Shown: positions 17,178-26,279 of the stretch, one piece after another
Position numbering within the stretch: the first letter of the stretch is position 1
Layout of the letters: every line of letters begins with the position of its first letter
NCBI RefSeq assembly: GCF_005280735.1
Contig: NZ_CP040077.1
Location: 620,001-684,000, forward strand
DNA: 64,000 nt
Direction of reading: 5' to 3'
Source: Trinickia violacea
Lineage (GTDB): Bacteria; Pseudomonadota; Gammaproteobacteria; Burkholderiales; Burkholderiaceae
Notes under the pieces: generated by a model
The model's input: only the letters and a program-made list of their open reading frames with translations
Told to the model about the DNA's origin: nothing
Databases searched by the model: none
Program-made: the position numbers and the translations under genes

Positions 17178-18110
17178 TTAGCGCTTGCGCGGCGCCGGCG
17201 AATTCACAATCAAAATCCCGATCAGCACGAGTGCGGCCGCAACCAGAAATCGGCCGCTGAACGACTCGCCGAGCAGCACGACTCCGAAGCTCACGCCGAA
17301 CAGCGGCGTCAGAAACGAGAACACCGAAAGCCTCGACGCCATATAGCGTTTGAGCAGCCAGAACCACGTCAGATAGCTGACGAACGCGACGATCACCGCT
17401 TGATACGCGAGGCTCGCGAGCGCGATCGGCGAGACGTGATCGACATGCCCCTCACCGAGCACGAACGCCAGCGCGAGCAGCACGATCGCCGACACGGCCA
17501 GTTGATAGAACAGCGTCTTGCTCGCGCTCGAATGCGACAGCGACGTGGCGCGCACGACCACCGTCGTCGCAGCCCACAGGATGCCCGCGAGCACGCCGAG
17601 CGCATCGCCGATCAATCCCGTCAGCATCGACGAGCCGGGCGACGGCGCGCGCGCGAAACCGTCCGCGAACGCGAGGGCCATTCCCGCGAATGCCATGCCG
17701 ATGCCGAGCCACTGCGCGCGGCGCATGCGCTCGCCCGCGACGAACGCGTGCAGCCCGAGGGCGGTGAAGCAGGGTGCGGTGTAGAGGAACACGGCCATGC
17801 GAGAGGCGCTCGTCAAGGTCAGGCCGATGAAGATGCAGATGAATTCGCCCGCGAACAGCAGGCCCGCGAAGAGTCCTGCACCCAGTGTGCCGTCGTCGCG
17901 AAAGAGCGGCGTGCGCTGCGAGCGCGCCCAGGCCCAGACGAGCACGGTCGCGATCGCCGATCGCAAACCGGCTTGGAACATCGGCCCGAGCGCCGCGTTC
18001 GTGCTCTTGATGGCGACTTGCTGGAATCCCCAGATCGCGCACAGCACGACCATCAGAATGACGGCAAAGCCGTCCAGCGGACGGCGGGTGGAGATCGCAG
18101 CAGTGTTCAT
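17178..18110 (-). CDS. EamA-family (DMT superfamily) membrane transporter
   Basis: A 310-residue inner-membrane protein with about ten predicted helices in two EamA repeats (roughly residues 12-150 and 165-305). Segments such as LLFAGEFICIFIGLTLTSASRMAVFLYTAP and the C-terminal FLTPLFGVSFGVVLLGES are typical of drug/metabolite exporters of this superfamily. The substrate cannot be told. It is transcribed alone on the minus strand and is divergent from gloA across a 230-base gap. Confidence 0.88.
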   Translation of the reverse strand: MNTAAISTRRPLDGFAVILMVVLCAIWGFQQVAIKSTNAALGPMFQAGLRSAIATVLVWAWARSQRTPLFRDDGTLGAGLFAGLLFAGEFICIFIGLTLTSASRMAVFLYTAPCFTALGLHAFVAGERMRRAQWLGIGMAFAGMALAFADGFARAPSPGSSMLTGLIGDALGVLAGILWAATTVVVRATSLSHSSASKTLFYQLAVSAIVLLALAFVLGEGHVDHVSPIALASLAYQAVIVAFVSYLTWFWLLKRYMASRLSVFSFLTPLFGVSFGVVLLGESFSGRFLVAAALVLIGILIVNSPAPRKR

Positions 18111-18271
18111 CGATGGATTGTCGTAGTGGAGCAGGTGCGGATCAGTCGTGCCGGGTCCTTCCGCGAGCCCGCATGAGCGGCCTAGTACGATAGCAAATCG
18201 ATGCGCGCCTGGGTCAAAGCCCCACCGGTATCAGGGCCGCGCGACGTGGGCGGCGTCATGGGATCCGTCGC

Positions 18272-18293
18272 AGCCGCAAGCGGCGCTGCGGCT
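18272..18293 (+). other. Short hairpin upstream of gloA
   Basis: AGCCGCA (18272-18278) pairs with TGCGGCT (18287-18293), followed on the plus strand by TTCTTGATAC. It could end antisense transcription or shape the gloA leader. No plus-strand gene lies immediately upstream, so its role is unclear. Confidence 0.25.
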
Positions 18294-18339
18294 TTCTTGA
18301 TACATTCGTCTTTTTTGACGAACCGAATCGGAGTGCAAG

Positions 18340-18726
18340 ATGCGTTTGCTTCACACGATGCTGCGAGTCGGCGACATGGATCGCTCGATCGCTTTCTATA
18401 CCGAACTGCTCGGCATGAAACTGCTGCGCCGCCATGACTATCCCGAAGGCAAGTTCACGCTGGCGTTCGTCGGCTACACCGAGGAGAGCGAAGGCGCGGT
18501 GCTGGAGCTCACTTACAACTGGGACACGAGCGCCTACGATATCGGCACGGCCTTTGGCCATCTCGCGATCGAGGTCGAGGATGCGTACGCCGCCTGCGAA
18601 AAGATCAAGGCCCAAGGCGGAACGGTCGTGCGCGAAGCGGGCCCGATGAAGCACGGTACGACGGTGATCGCCTTCATCACCGATCCCGACGGCTACAAGA
18701 TCGAGTTCATCCAGAAGAAGCGTTGA
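18340..18726 (+). CDS. gloA: Lactoylglutathione lyase (glyoxalase I)
   Basis: A 128-residue enzyme that isomerises the methylglyoxal-glutathione hemithioacetal to S-lactoylglutathione. The four metal ligands fall at H5, E56, H74 and E122, identical to the E. coli GloA numbering, so a nickel-type glyoxalase I is expected. LAIEVEDAYAACEKIKAQGG and ITDPDGYKIEFIQ are family hallmarks. GGAG lies at good spacing before the ATG. It is convergent with the YgjP-type gene; only 16 bases separate the stops. Confidence 0.96.
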   Translation: MRLLHTMLRVGDMDRSIAFYTELLGMKLLRRHDYPEGKFTLAFVGYTEESEGAVLELTYNWDTSAYDIGTAFGHLAIEVEDAYAACEKIKAQGGTVVREAGPMKHGTTVIAFITDPDGYKIEFIQKKR

Positions 18727-18742
18727 ACGGCGAACTCCGCGC

Positions 18743-19609
18743 TCAAAGCGCGGGCAGCAGCTCGGGCGGATGATGCTTGAGCGTATGCCGCGCTTCGCGG
18801 AACTCGGGGAAGATCGACTCGACCGTCTGCCAGAATCGCGGGCTGTGGTTCATCTCGCGTAAGTGCGCGAGCTCGTGCGCGACGACGTAATCGATGATCG
18901 ACAGCGGAAAGTGGATCAGCCGCCAGTTGAGCCGGATCTTCCCGTCGCTCGAACAACTGCCCCAGCGCGTCGCCGCCGACGATAGCCCATACGCCCTGAA
19001 GTTCACCCCGAGCTTGTCTGCGTAGATCGCGAGGCGCTCGCCGAAGAGACGCTTCGCTTCTCCTTGCAGCCAGCCTTGCACGCGGTCCTTGATCTGCTGC
19101 TCTTCCGCATGCGCGGGCAGTGGGAGCGCAAGCGTTGCGCGCTCCGCATCGAACGCCAGCGCCCCATGCGGCGACGCGAGCGTGAGGCTCACCGGCTTGC
19201 CCAAGTATGGAATTTGCGCGCCTTCCTTCCAGTCGATGCGCGGCAGCGCGCGCTGCTCGACGCGCGTTTGCCATTCGGCGAGCTTGGCGAAAATCCAGCG
19301 TTCCTTTTCGACGATCGCCACTTCGATATCGGCGAGCGTGACCCAGCGCGGCGCGGTGATCGATAGACCGCTGCCGTCGATCGAGAAGCCGATCGTGCGG
19401 CGCGACGAGCGCTTGAGCCGGTAATCGAGCGTGCGGCCGTTGATCGTGAGGCGCCGCATGCGCGAGCCGTCAGGTGCTGGCGGTGCTAAGGACGAGGGAG
19501 GCTTCGTTGAAGGCGAGGGCAAGTCGGCGGCCGGCTCTCCGAAGAGCGGCAGGTCGAGTTGCCGGCTGTCGAGCGCTGCGGCGGGCCGCGGCGTGGAGGG
19601 CTTGTGCAT
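18743..19609 (-). CDS. YgjP-type M48-like metallopeptidase
   Basis: A 288-residue protein of the YgjP/DUF45 (WLM-related) family. The zinc site HELAHLREMNH supplies two histidines and the catalytic glutamate of HExxH plus a downstream histidine, and YGLSSAATRWGSCSSDGKIRLNWRL is the strongly conserved family core before it. No signal peptide or membrane helix is present, so it is probably cytoplasmic. Substrates are unknown. The first 50 residues are proline/alanine-rich and variable. It closes the leftward gene run from corC, 45 bases after plsC. Confidence 0.88.
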   Translation of the reverse strand: MHKPSTPRPAAALDSRQLDLPLFGEPAADLPSPSTKPPSSLAPPAPDGSRMRRLTINGRTLDYRLKRSSRRTIGFSIDGSGLSITAPRWVTLADIEVAIVEKERWIFAKLAEWQTRVEQRALPRIDWKEGAQIPYLGKPVSLTLASPHGALAFDAERATLALPLPAHAEEQQIKDRVQGWLQGEAKRLFGERLAIYADKLGVNFRAYGLSSAATRWGSCSSDGKIRLNWRLIHFPLSIIDYVVAHELAHLREMNHSPRFWQTVESIFPEFREARHTLKHHPPELLPAL

Positions 19610-19654
19610 CGATTTTGCTTCGCGCTAAAGCGCGCCGCGAGCGGCGCGGGCGCG

Positions 19655-20413
19655 TCAGATCCGGGCAGTGGCGGCCGTGCTGGCCGTGTCACGGTAGGCG
19701 GCGGGATCGATGCGGCGCATTTCCGTTTCGATCCACGCTTCGACGCGCGTGTTGACTTCGTCGGGCGTGAGCCCCGTTGTCTCGATCGGCTTGCCGATCG
19801 ACACCGTGACTATACCCGGATATTTCATGAACGAGTTGCGCGGCCACACATGTCCCGCATTGTGCGCGATCGGCACGACCGGCACACCCGCTTCGATAGC
19901 AAAACGCGGGCCGCCCGTCTTGTACTTGCCTTGCTTGCCGACCGGAATGCGCGTGCCCTCGGGGAACATGATGACCCACGCGCCTTCGTCCATGCGCAGG
20001 CGCCCTTGCTTGATCACGGACACGAACGCGTTCTTGCCTTCCTTGCGGTTGATGTGAACCATCTTCAGCATGCCGAGCGCCCAGCCGAAGAACGGCACGT
20101 AGAGCAGCTCGCGCTTGAAGACGTAGCACAGCGGCCGCGGCATCAGGGCCGGAAACGCGAGCGTCTCCCACGCCGATTGATGCTTGGAGAGGAGCACGGC
20201 GGGGCCGTCAGGCAGGTTTTCGAACCCTTCGATCCGATAGCGGATGCCGTTCAGATGCCGCACCACGGCGAGCGTCGTGCGGCACCAGCCCACCGCCATC
20301 CAGTAGCGCCGGTCCGCGTGCATGAACGGGAACGCGATGAAGCACGCGGTCGCGTACGGCACGGTGAAAACGATGAAGTAGATGAAGAGCAGTAGGGAGC
20401 GGAGAAAGCGCAT
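19655..20413 (-). CDS. plsC: 1-acyl-sn-glycerol-3-phosphate acyltransferase (PlsC family)
   Basis: A 252-residue membrane-bound acyltransferase converting lysophosphatidate to phosphatidate. An N-terminal membrane segment (about residues 5-27) precedes the acyltransferase domain. The catalytic block reads SKHQSAWETLA: histidine is present but the usual HX4D is HX4E. FPEGTRIPVG is the second motif and GVPVVPIAHNAGHVWPRN the later substrate-binding block. The glutamate variant is, to my knowledge, found in related beta-proteobacterial homologues and need not mean inactivity. Located between gmhB and ygjP in one transcription unit. Confidence 0.9.
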   Translation of the reverse strand: MRFLRSLLLFIYFIVFTVPYATACFIAFPFMHADRRYWMAVGWCRTTLAVVRHLNGIRYRIEGFENLPDGPAVLLSKHQSAWETLAFPALMPRPLCYVFKRELLYVPFFGWALGMLKMVHINRKEGKNAFVSVIKQGRLRMDEGAWVIMFPEGTRIPVGKQGKYKTGGPRFAIEAGVPVVPIAHNAGHVWPRNSFMKYPGIVTVSIGKPIETTGLTPDEVNTRVEAWIETEMRRIDPAAYRDTASTAATARI

Positions 20414-20461
20414 CGGTATGACGAAATCGGTGTGACTACGTGAAATAAGCGCGGGTCCGCG

Positions 20462-21025
20462 TTACTCGTGTTCTTCGGAGAGGAAGTCGAGCGCAAACGA
20501 CTTCAGGTCGTTGTGGATCTTCGTGCCTTCGGGCAGGCCGCCGGCGGCGAGCGTCCCTTTGCCCTTACCGGTCAGCACCAGATGCGTCGGAAAGCCGAGC
20601 GCCGCGCCGGCTTGCAAGTCGCGCAGCGAATCGCCGACGACCGGCGTGACTGACGGCTCGATCTCGAAGCGCTCGGCGATCGCCTTCAGCATGCCGGGCT
20701 GCGGCTTCCTGCATTCGCAGTTGTCGTCGGCCGTGTGCGGGCAGAAGAACACCGCGTCGATGCGTCCGCCCGCCGCCGCGACGGCTTTCTGCATCTTCAC
20801 GTGCATCGCGTTGAGCGCGGCCATGTCGAACAGGCCGCGCCCGATGCCCGACTGGTTCGTCGCGACGGCCACACGGTAGCCGTGCTGATTCAGCCGGGCG
20901 ATCGCTTCGAGGCTGCCGGGTATCGCGACCCATTCGTCCGGCGATTTGATGAACGCGTCCGAATCGACGTTGATCACGCCGTCGCGATCGAGAATCACCA
21001 GCTTCCTGCTTGCGCTCGTAGGCAT
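20462..21025 (-). CDS. gmhB: D-glycero-beta-D-manno-heptose-1,7-bisphosphate 7-phosphatase
   Basis: A 187-residue HAD phosphatase that removes the 7-phosphate in ADP-heptose synthesis for the lipopolysaccharide core. The nucleophile motif is LDRDGVIN (about residues 11-18). The zinc-binding loop FFCPHTADDNCECRKPQPGM contains the C-x-H and C-x-C ligands that separate GmhB from other HAD enzymes. VVGDSLRDLQAG gives the distal acidic residues. Its start lies ten bases from the stop of glyS upstream, so it is co-transcribed. Confidence 0.95.
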   Translation of the reverse strand: MPTSASRKLVILDRDGVINVDSDAFIKSPDEWVAIPGSLEAIARLNQHGYRVAVATNQSGIGRGLFDMAALNAMHVKMQKAVAAAGGRIDAVFFCPHTADDNCECRKPQPGMLKAIAERFEIEPSVTPVVGDSLRDLQAGAALGFPTHLVLTGKGKGTLAAGGLPEGTKIHNDLKSFALDFLSEEHE

Positions 21026-21035
21026 GTCTTCGGTC

Positions 21036-23165
21036 TCAGGCCGCGAGTTTGGAGATGTCGGCGACGCAGTTCATCTGCGAGTGCAGCGCGCCGAGCAAGG
21101 CCAGACGGTTCGCGCGCAACGCCGGGTCTTCGGCGTTGACCATCACGTCGTTGAAGAACGTGTCGACCGGATCGCGCAGCGCAGCCAGCGCGGACAGCGC
21201 GCGCGTGTAGTCGCGCTGCGCGAGTTGCGACTGGACGTGCGGCGTCACTTGGTCGAGCTGGGCGTTCAGAACCTTTTCCGCTTCTTCGACGAGCAGCGAG
21301 ATCTGCACCGCGCGGTTGCCCTTGCCGTCGGCGGCCGACTCCGTTTCCACTTCCGACTTCTTCAGGATATTCGAAATCCGCTTGTTTGCCGCGGCGAGCG
21401 CGCTCGCTTCGGGCAAGGCCGCGAATTCGCGCACGGCGTCGAGGCGCGCGACGACGTCGTCGAGGCGCGTCGGGTTCAGGCTCAGCACGGCGTCGATTTC
21501 GCCCGCCGCGTAGCCGCGCTCGCGCAACAGGCCGCGCAGGCGGTCCATGAAGAACGCGTAGAGTGCGTCGACCGGATCGGCGACTTGCGATTCGCCCGCA
21601 AAGCGCGCGTACGCAACGCGCAGCAGCGAGACGATATCGATCGGCAGTTGCTTCTCGACGAGGATGCGCAGCACGCCGAGCGCGTGGCGGCGCAGCGCGA
21701 ACGGATCTTTTTCGCCCGTGGGCTGCAGGCCGATGCCCCAGATGCCGACGAGCGTCTCGAGCTTATCGGCGAGCGCGACGACGGTGCCGGTCGGCGTCGA
21801 CGGCAGCGCGTCGCCGGAGAAGCGCGGTTGGTAGTGCTCGGCGCACGCGAGCGCAACTTCTTCGTGCTCGCCGTCATGGCGGGCGTAGTAGGTGCCCATC
21901 GTGCCTTGGAGCTCGGGGAATTCGCCGACCATGTCGGTCAGCAAATCGGCCTTCGCCAAATGCGCGGCGCGCGCGGCGAGCGTGGCATCGGCGCCCGCGA
22001 GCGGGGCGATTTCGCGTGCGAGCGTTTCGACGCGCTCGACTCGCTTGAACTGCGAGCCGAGCTTGTTGTGATAGACGACGTTCGTGAGCAGCGGCACGCG
22101 CGCGGCGAGCGGCTTCTTCTTGTCTTGCTCGAAGAAGAACTTCGCATCGGCCAGGCGCGGACGCACGACGCGCTCGTTGCCTTCGACGATGTCGCCCGGC
22201 GTCGCGGTCTCGATGTTCGAGACGATCAGGAAGCGCGAGCGCAGCTTGCCGGCTTGATCGGTGAGCGCGAAATACTTCTGGTTGGTCTGCATCGTGAGGA
22301 TCAGGCATTCCTGCGGCACTTGCAGGAACTCGTCCTCGAAACGGCACGCGTACACGACCGGCCATTCGACGAGCGACGTCACTTCGTCGAGCAGGGATTC
22401 GGGCATGACGACTTCATCGCCGTCGGCCTGGGCGAGCAGTTGCTCGCGGATCGTCTGCTTGCGCTCGCCGAAGTTGGCGATCACGTGGCCCTTCGTGCGC
22501 AGCGTGGCGGCGTAGTGCTCAGCGTGCAGGATCGCGACGAGCCCTTCCGACAGGAAGCGGTGGCCGAGCGTCGTATCGCCGGCGTCGATGCCGAACGCGG
22601 TGACGGGCACGACCTTCTCGCCGTGCAGCACGGTCAAGCGCTGCACCGGACGCACGAACTGCACGTTTGCACCGTCCGGGCGCTGGTACGTCATGACCTT
22701 CGGGATCGGCAGCTTGTTGATCGAGGTGGCTTCGTCGAGCGCGGCCTGCAGGCCGTCGGCGAGCGTCGCGCCAGGCGCCGCGTAGTGCAGGAAGAACGCT
22801 TCGGCCTTGCCGTCCGATGCGCGTTCGAGATCGCTTACCGCGACATCGGGAAAGCCGAGCGCCGCGAGCTTCTTCGCGAGCGGGGCAGTGGGCTGGCCGT
22901 TCGCATCGAGTGCGACCGACACCGGCAGCACTTTTTCGCGCACTTGCTTCTCCGGCGCGAGCTCGCGCACGTTCTTGACGACGACGCCTAAGCGGCGCGG
23001 CGTGGCGAAGCTCTCGAACGACGGCTCGCCGTCGATCAGGTCGCGCGCGGCGAGCCGCTCGACGAGGCTCGAGGCAAACGCATCGCCGAGGCGCGCGAGG
23101 GCCTTCGGCGGCAGCTCTTCAGTCAGCAGTTCGACGAGCAGGGTGGCTTGATGGGCTTGAGTCAT
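21036..23165 (-). CDS. glyS: Glycyl-tRNA synthetase beta subunit
   Basis: The 709-residue large subunit of the bacterial alpha2-beta2 glycyl-tRNA synthetase, mainly for tRNA binding. The N-terminus TLLVELLTEELPPKALARLG and the central phrase VVCPRLADAKFFFEQDKK-like block VVRPRLADAKFFFEQDKK are unmistakable family signatures, and ATRYARHD-like TYYARHDGEHEEVA follows. Length is normal. It lies directly after glyQ, the catalytic subunit, with a 92-base gap, in the order glyQ-glyS-gmhB-plsC common in Burkholderiaceae. Confidence 0.97.
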   Translation of the reverse strand: MTQAHQATLLVELLTEELPPKALARLGDAFASSLVERLAARDLIDGEPSFESFATPRRLGVVVKNVRELAPEKQVREKVLPVSVALDANGQPTAPLAKKLAALGFPDVAVSDLERASDGKAEAFFLHYAAPGATLADGLQAALDEATSINKLPIPKVMTYQRPDGANVQFVRPVQRLTVLHGEKVVPVTAFGIDAGDTTLGHRFLSEGLVAILHAEHYAATLRTKGHVIANFGERKQTIREQLLAQADGDEVVMPESLLDEVTSLVEWPVVYACRFEDEFLQVPQECLILTMQTNQKYFALTDQAGKLRSRFLIVSNIETATPGDIVEGNERVVRPRLADAKFFFEQDKKKPLAARVPLLTNVVYHNKLGSQFKRVERVETLAREIAPLAGADATLAARAAHLAKADLLTDMVGEFPELQGTMGTYYARHDGEHEEVALACAEHYQPRFSGDALPSTPTGTVVALADKLETLVGIWGIGLQPTGEKDPFALRRHALGVLRILVEKQLPIDIVSLLRVAYARFAGESQVADPVDALYAFFMDRLRGLLRERGYAAGEIDAVLSLNPTRLDDVVARLDAVREFAALPEASALAAANKRISNILKKSEVETESAADGKGNRAVQISLLVEEAEKVLNAQLDQVTPHVQSQLAQRDYTRALSALAALRDPVDTFFNDVMVNAEDPALRANRLALLGALHSQMNCVADISKLAA

Positions 23166-23257
23166 GTCAGTATGCGCCGGGCCGCCCCAAGCGTACTGAC
23201 ACCCCCTCGGGGGGCAGCGAACGCAGAGAGCGTGGGGGCAGTTAATTGGTTATCTCG

Positions 23258-24265
23258 TCAGTCCTGGTCGATCTTGCGTTCGACTTTGAGCGGCGGCGCC
23301 CAGGCGGGCATCGCGGCGTCCTGTGCGTCCGTGGTGAGGCCGGGCACGCCGTGCACGGGGTTGCCGAGCATCGGGAAGCCGAGCTTCTCGCGCGAATCGT
23401 AGTAAGCCTGCGCGACGAGGCGCGACAGCGCGCGAATGCGGCCGATATACGCCGCGCGTTCGGTCACCGAGATCGCGCCGCGCGCATCGAGCAGGTTGAA
23501 CGTATGCCCGGCTTTCAGCACGAGCTCATAGGCGGGCAGCGCGAGCGACGTTTCGATCATGCGCTTCGCTTCCGCTTCGTAGCTCGCGAACTGCGAGAAC
23601 AGCAGCTCGACGTTCGCGTATTCGAAGTTGTACGTCGACTGCTCGACTTCGTTCTGATGGTAGACGTCGCCATAGGTGAGGCGGCGCAGCTCGTTGCCGT
23701 TCGGGCCTGCTTCTTCCCATTCCGTCCACACGAGGTCGTAGACGTTCTCGACCTTCTGCAGATACATCGCCAGGCGCTCGAGGCCATACGTGATTTCGCC
23801 GAGCACCGGCTTGCAGTCGAGGCCGCCGACTTGCTGGAAGTAGGTGAACTGCGTCACTTCCATGCCGTTCAGCCAGACTTCCCAGCCGAGCCCCCACGCG
23901 CCGAGCGTCGGGTTTTCCCAGTCGTCTTCGACGAAGCGCACGTCGTTTTGCTTCAGGTCGAAGCCAAGCGCTTCGAGCGAGCCGAGGTACAGGTCGAGGA
24001 TGTTTTCGGGCGCGGGCTTGAGCACCACTTGATATTGGTAGTAGTGCTGCAGGCGGTTCGGATTGTCGCCGTAGCGGCCGTCCTTCGGGCGGCGCGACGG
24101 CTGCACGTAGGCCGCGCGCCACGGTTCCGGGCCGATGGCGCGCAGAAACGTGTGAACGTGCGACGTGCCGGCGCCGACTTCCATGTCGATCGGCTGGAGC
24201 AGCGCGCAACCCTGTTTGTCCCAATAGGATTGCAGCGTCAGGATGATTTGCTGAAACGTGAGCAT
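23258..24265 (-). CDS. glyQ: Glycyl-tRNA synthetase alpha subunit
   Basis: The 335-residue catalytic subunit that activates glycine and charges tRNA-Gly. MLTFQQIILTLQSYWDKQGC is the family N-terminus. QPIDMEVGAGTSHVHTFLRA and PSRRPKDGRYGDNPNRLQHY contain the class II active-site residues, and QVGGLDCKPVLGEITYGLERLAMYLQ is the C-terminal motif-3 region. It is slightly longer than many homologues because of a C-terminal tail (KVERKIDQD). Starts 190 bases downstream of the lnt stop. Confidence 0.97.
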   Translation of the reverse strand: MLTFQQIILTLQSYWDKQGCALLQPIDMEVGAGTSHVHTFLRAIGPEPWRAAYVQPSRRPKDGRYGDNPNRLQHYYQYQVVLKPAPENILDLYLGSLEALGFDLKQNDVRFVEDDWENPTLGAWGLGWEVWLNGMEVTQFTYFQQVGGLDCKPVLGEITYGLERLAMYLQKVENVYDLVWTEWEEAGPNGNELRRLTYGDVYHQNEVEQSTYNFEYANVELLFSQFASYEAEAKRMIETSLALPAYELVLKAGHTFNLLDARGAISVTERAAYIGRIRALSRLVAQAYYDSREKLGFPMLGNPVHGVPGLTTDAQDAAMPAWAPPLKVERKIDQD

Positions 24266-24455
24266 GTAGTGCCTTCAGGCGGAGACGGCATGAGGAGCGG
24301 CCGCTGAGCCTCGCGTTCGGATGCAAGGCGGGCGGCCTGCGCGCATTCTTTGCGCGGCTCGGTGCTAAAACGTTGAATTTTACCGGATTGGTGCGCGATT
24401 GCGATTTTTGCGGAGGTGACCCGGCGCTTTCGAGCGGCGTGAGCCGCCGCCCGGG

Positions 24456-26183
24456 TTAGCTTCGTGCGCTGCCGTTCTTGCCGGCGTTGCCGTTTTTCTT
24501 GCTGACGCGCCCCGGCGAGAACGCGAAGCCGAAGGCGAGCAGGATCAGCGACACCGCGAGCACCGTGTTGTTGCCGCTCGTCACGTATGGCGTGTTGCCC
24601 GAGGTGCCCTGGATCGCCACGTCGAGCGAGCCGACCGTGAACACCGGCAAGCGGCCGATCACTTTGCCGTGAGCGTCGATAGCCGCAGTCGCGCCCGTGT
24701 TGGTCGCGCGCAGCATCGGGCGGCCGGTTTCGAGCGAGCGCATCCGCGCGATCTGCAGGTGCTGGTCGAGCGCGATCGTGTTGCCGAACCATGCGAGGTT
24801 CGTCGTGTTGACGAGCACCCCTGCCGGCACCGCGTTCTCGCGCAGCGAGCGGGCGATCTCCTCGCCGAAGATGTCCTCGTAGCAGATGTCGACGTCGACC
24901 GGCTGGTTGTGGACCATGAACGGCTTTTGCACCGGCGCGCCGCGCGCGAAGTCGCCGAGCGGGATGCTCATCAGGTTGACGAACCAGCGGAAGCCCCACG
25001 GCACGAACTCGCCGAAGGGCACGAGATGGTGCTTGTCGTAGCGGAACAGGTCGCGCGAATTGGGCGTGATGCCGTAGAGGCTGTTCGTGTAGTCGACGAC
25101 TTGGCCTTCGGGCGTGATCGTGCCGCCGATCGCGCCGAACAGGATCGACGTGCCGGTCGTGTCGGAGAACTGGCGCACCGCGCGCGCGAACTCTACGGGC
25201 ACCTGCTGGACGAGCACCGGGATCGCCGTCTCGGGCGTCACGATCAGGTCGGCGGGCTTCTCGGTGATCATCTGCTGGTACATCGCGATCGCCGCCGTGA
25301 TGCCGACCGGATCGAATTTCATCTCCTGTTTCACATTGCCTTGCAGGAGCCGCACGGCGAGCGGCGCGTTGGCGGGCAAGGTCCAGGTGACTTGCGATAG
25401 CAGCACGCCGATTGCCATGACGGCAACCGCGACGACAGCGGGCAAGATGGCGCGAGCCGGACGGACGCGCTGCGGCGCCGGGTGGGGGGACGACTGCGGG
25501 GACGGCGCCGCGAGCGGGCCGCCGCGCAGTTGTGCGAGCGCTTGCACGATGAGCCCGCCCACGAGCGCGAGCACCCAGCCGACGCCATAGACGCCCGCCA
25601 CCGGCGCAAAGCCCGCGAGCGGCCCGTCGACTTGCGCGTAGCCGCTCGCGAGCCACGGAAAGCCGGTAAACACGGTCCCGCGCAGCCACTCGCCGAGCGC
25701 CCAGGCGCTCGCGAAGGCGAACGCGCCGTGCCAGGTCGACGAGAACGGCAGGTCGGAGGCGTTGCCGTTGCGAGCGTGCCCTGCGCAGAACGACCACAGC
25801 CCGGCGGAAAACGCCGGGTAGACCGCGAGATAGAGCGAGAACAGCACGAGCGCCGCGCCCGCGAGCGGCGCGGCCATGCCGCCGTAGTCGTGCATGCTCA
25901 CGTAGAGCCACCAGACGCCCGTCACGAAGTTGCCGAAGCCGAACGCGCCGCCGGTCAGCGCGGCGCTTTTCCAGCCGGTCGTGCGTGTGAGCCACGCGTA
26001 CAGGAACACGAAGAGGGCGATTTCGAGCCAGCCGCCGTGCGGCGTCGGCGCAAACGAAAGCGTATTGAGGGCGCCTGCAGCGAGCGCGGCGAGGTAGTGC
26101 CACAGCGGCAGCGCACGGCCGCTCGAGTCTGCTGCGGCGGGCGTCACGCCGCGGCGCAGACGGGAGGAAATCGGTTCAGCCAT
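24456..26183 (-). CDS. lnt: Apolipoprotein N-acyltransferase
   Basis: A 575-residue inner-membrane enzyme adding the third acyl chain to lipoproteins. About seven membrane helices flank a periplasmic nitrilase-like domain (about residues 240-500). The catalytic triad is complete: E318 in VTPETAIP, K384 in DKHHLVPFGE and C434 in DICYEDIF. The ATG at 26183 (MAEPISS) is chosen; a TTG ten codons earlier is possible. Two histidine/serine/proline-rich stretches between helices (around SPQSSPHPAPQR) are low-complexity insertions. It follows corC by about 97 bases, the usual ybeX-lnt order. Confidence 0.95.
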   Translation of the reverse strand: MAEPISSRLRRGVTPAAADSSGRALPLWHYLAALAAGALNTLSFAPTPHGGWLEIALFVFLYAWLTRTTGWKSAALTGGAFGFGNFVTGVWWLYVSMHDYGGMAAPLAGAALVLFSLYLAVYPAFSAGLWSFCAGHARNGNASDLPFSSTWHGAFAFASAWALGEWLRGTVFTGFPWLASGYAQVDGPLAGFAPVAGVYGVGWVLALVGGLIVQALAQLRGGPLAAPSPQSSPHPAPQRVRPARAILPAVVAVAVMAIGVLLSQVTWTLPANAPLAVRLLQGNVKQEMKFDPVGITAAIAMYQQMITEKPADLIVTPETAIPVLVQQVPVEFARAVRQFSDTTGTSILFGAIGGTITPEGQVVDYTNSLYGITPNSRDLFRYDKHHLVPFGEFVPWGFRWFVNLMSIPLGDFARGAPVQKPFMVHNQPVDVDICYEDIFGEEIARSLRENAVPAGVLVNTTNLAWFGNTIALDQHLQIARMRSLETGRPMLRATNTGATAAIDAHGKVIGRLPVFTVGSLDVAIQGTSGNTPYVTSGNNTVLAVSLILLAFGFAFSPGRVSKKNGNAGKNGSARS

Positions 26184-26279
26184 GGGTTCGCGGGTTTGCC
26201 CGATGGGCGTCAAGCTGGGTTCGACAAAGCGGCGCGCCCGCCGAGGCCGGACGCGCTAACGCCGATGCGGCTAGAGGGC

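Noticed and set aside
20104..20170. HX4E instead of HX4D as a sign that PlsC is inactive
   Set aside because: Glutamate at this position is, as far as I recall, seen in related beta-proteobacterial PlsC proteins and in LpxL-type enzymes, and the rest of the active site is intact.
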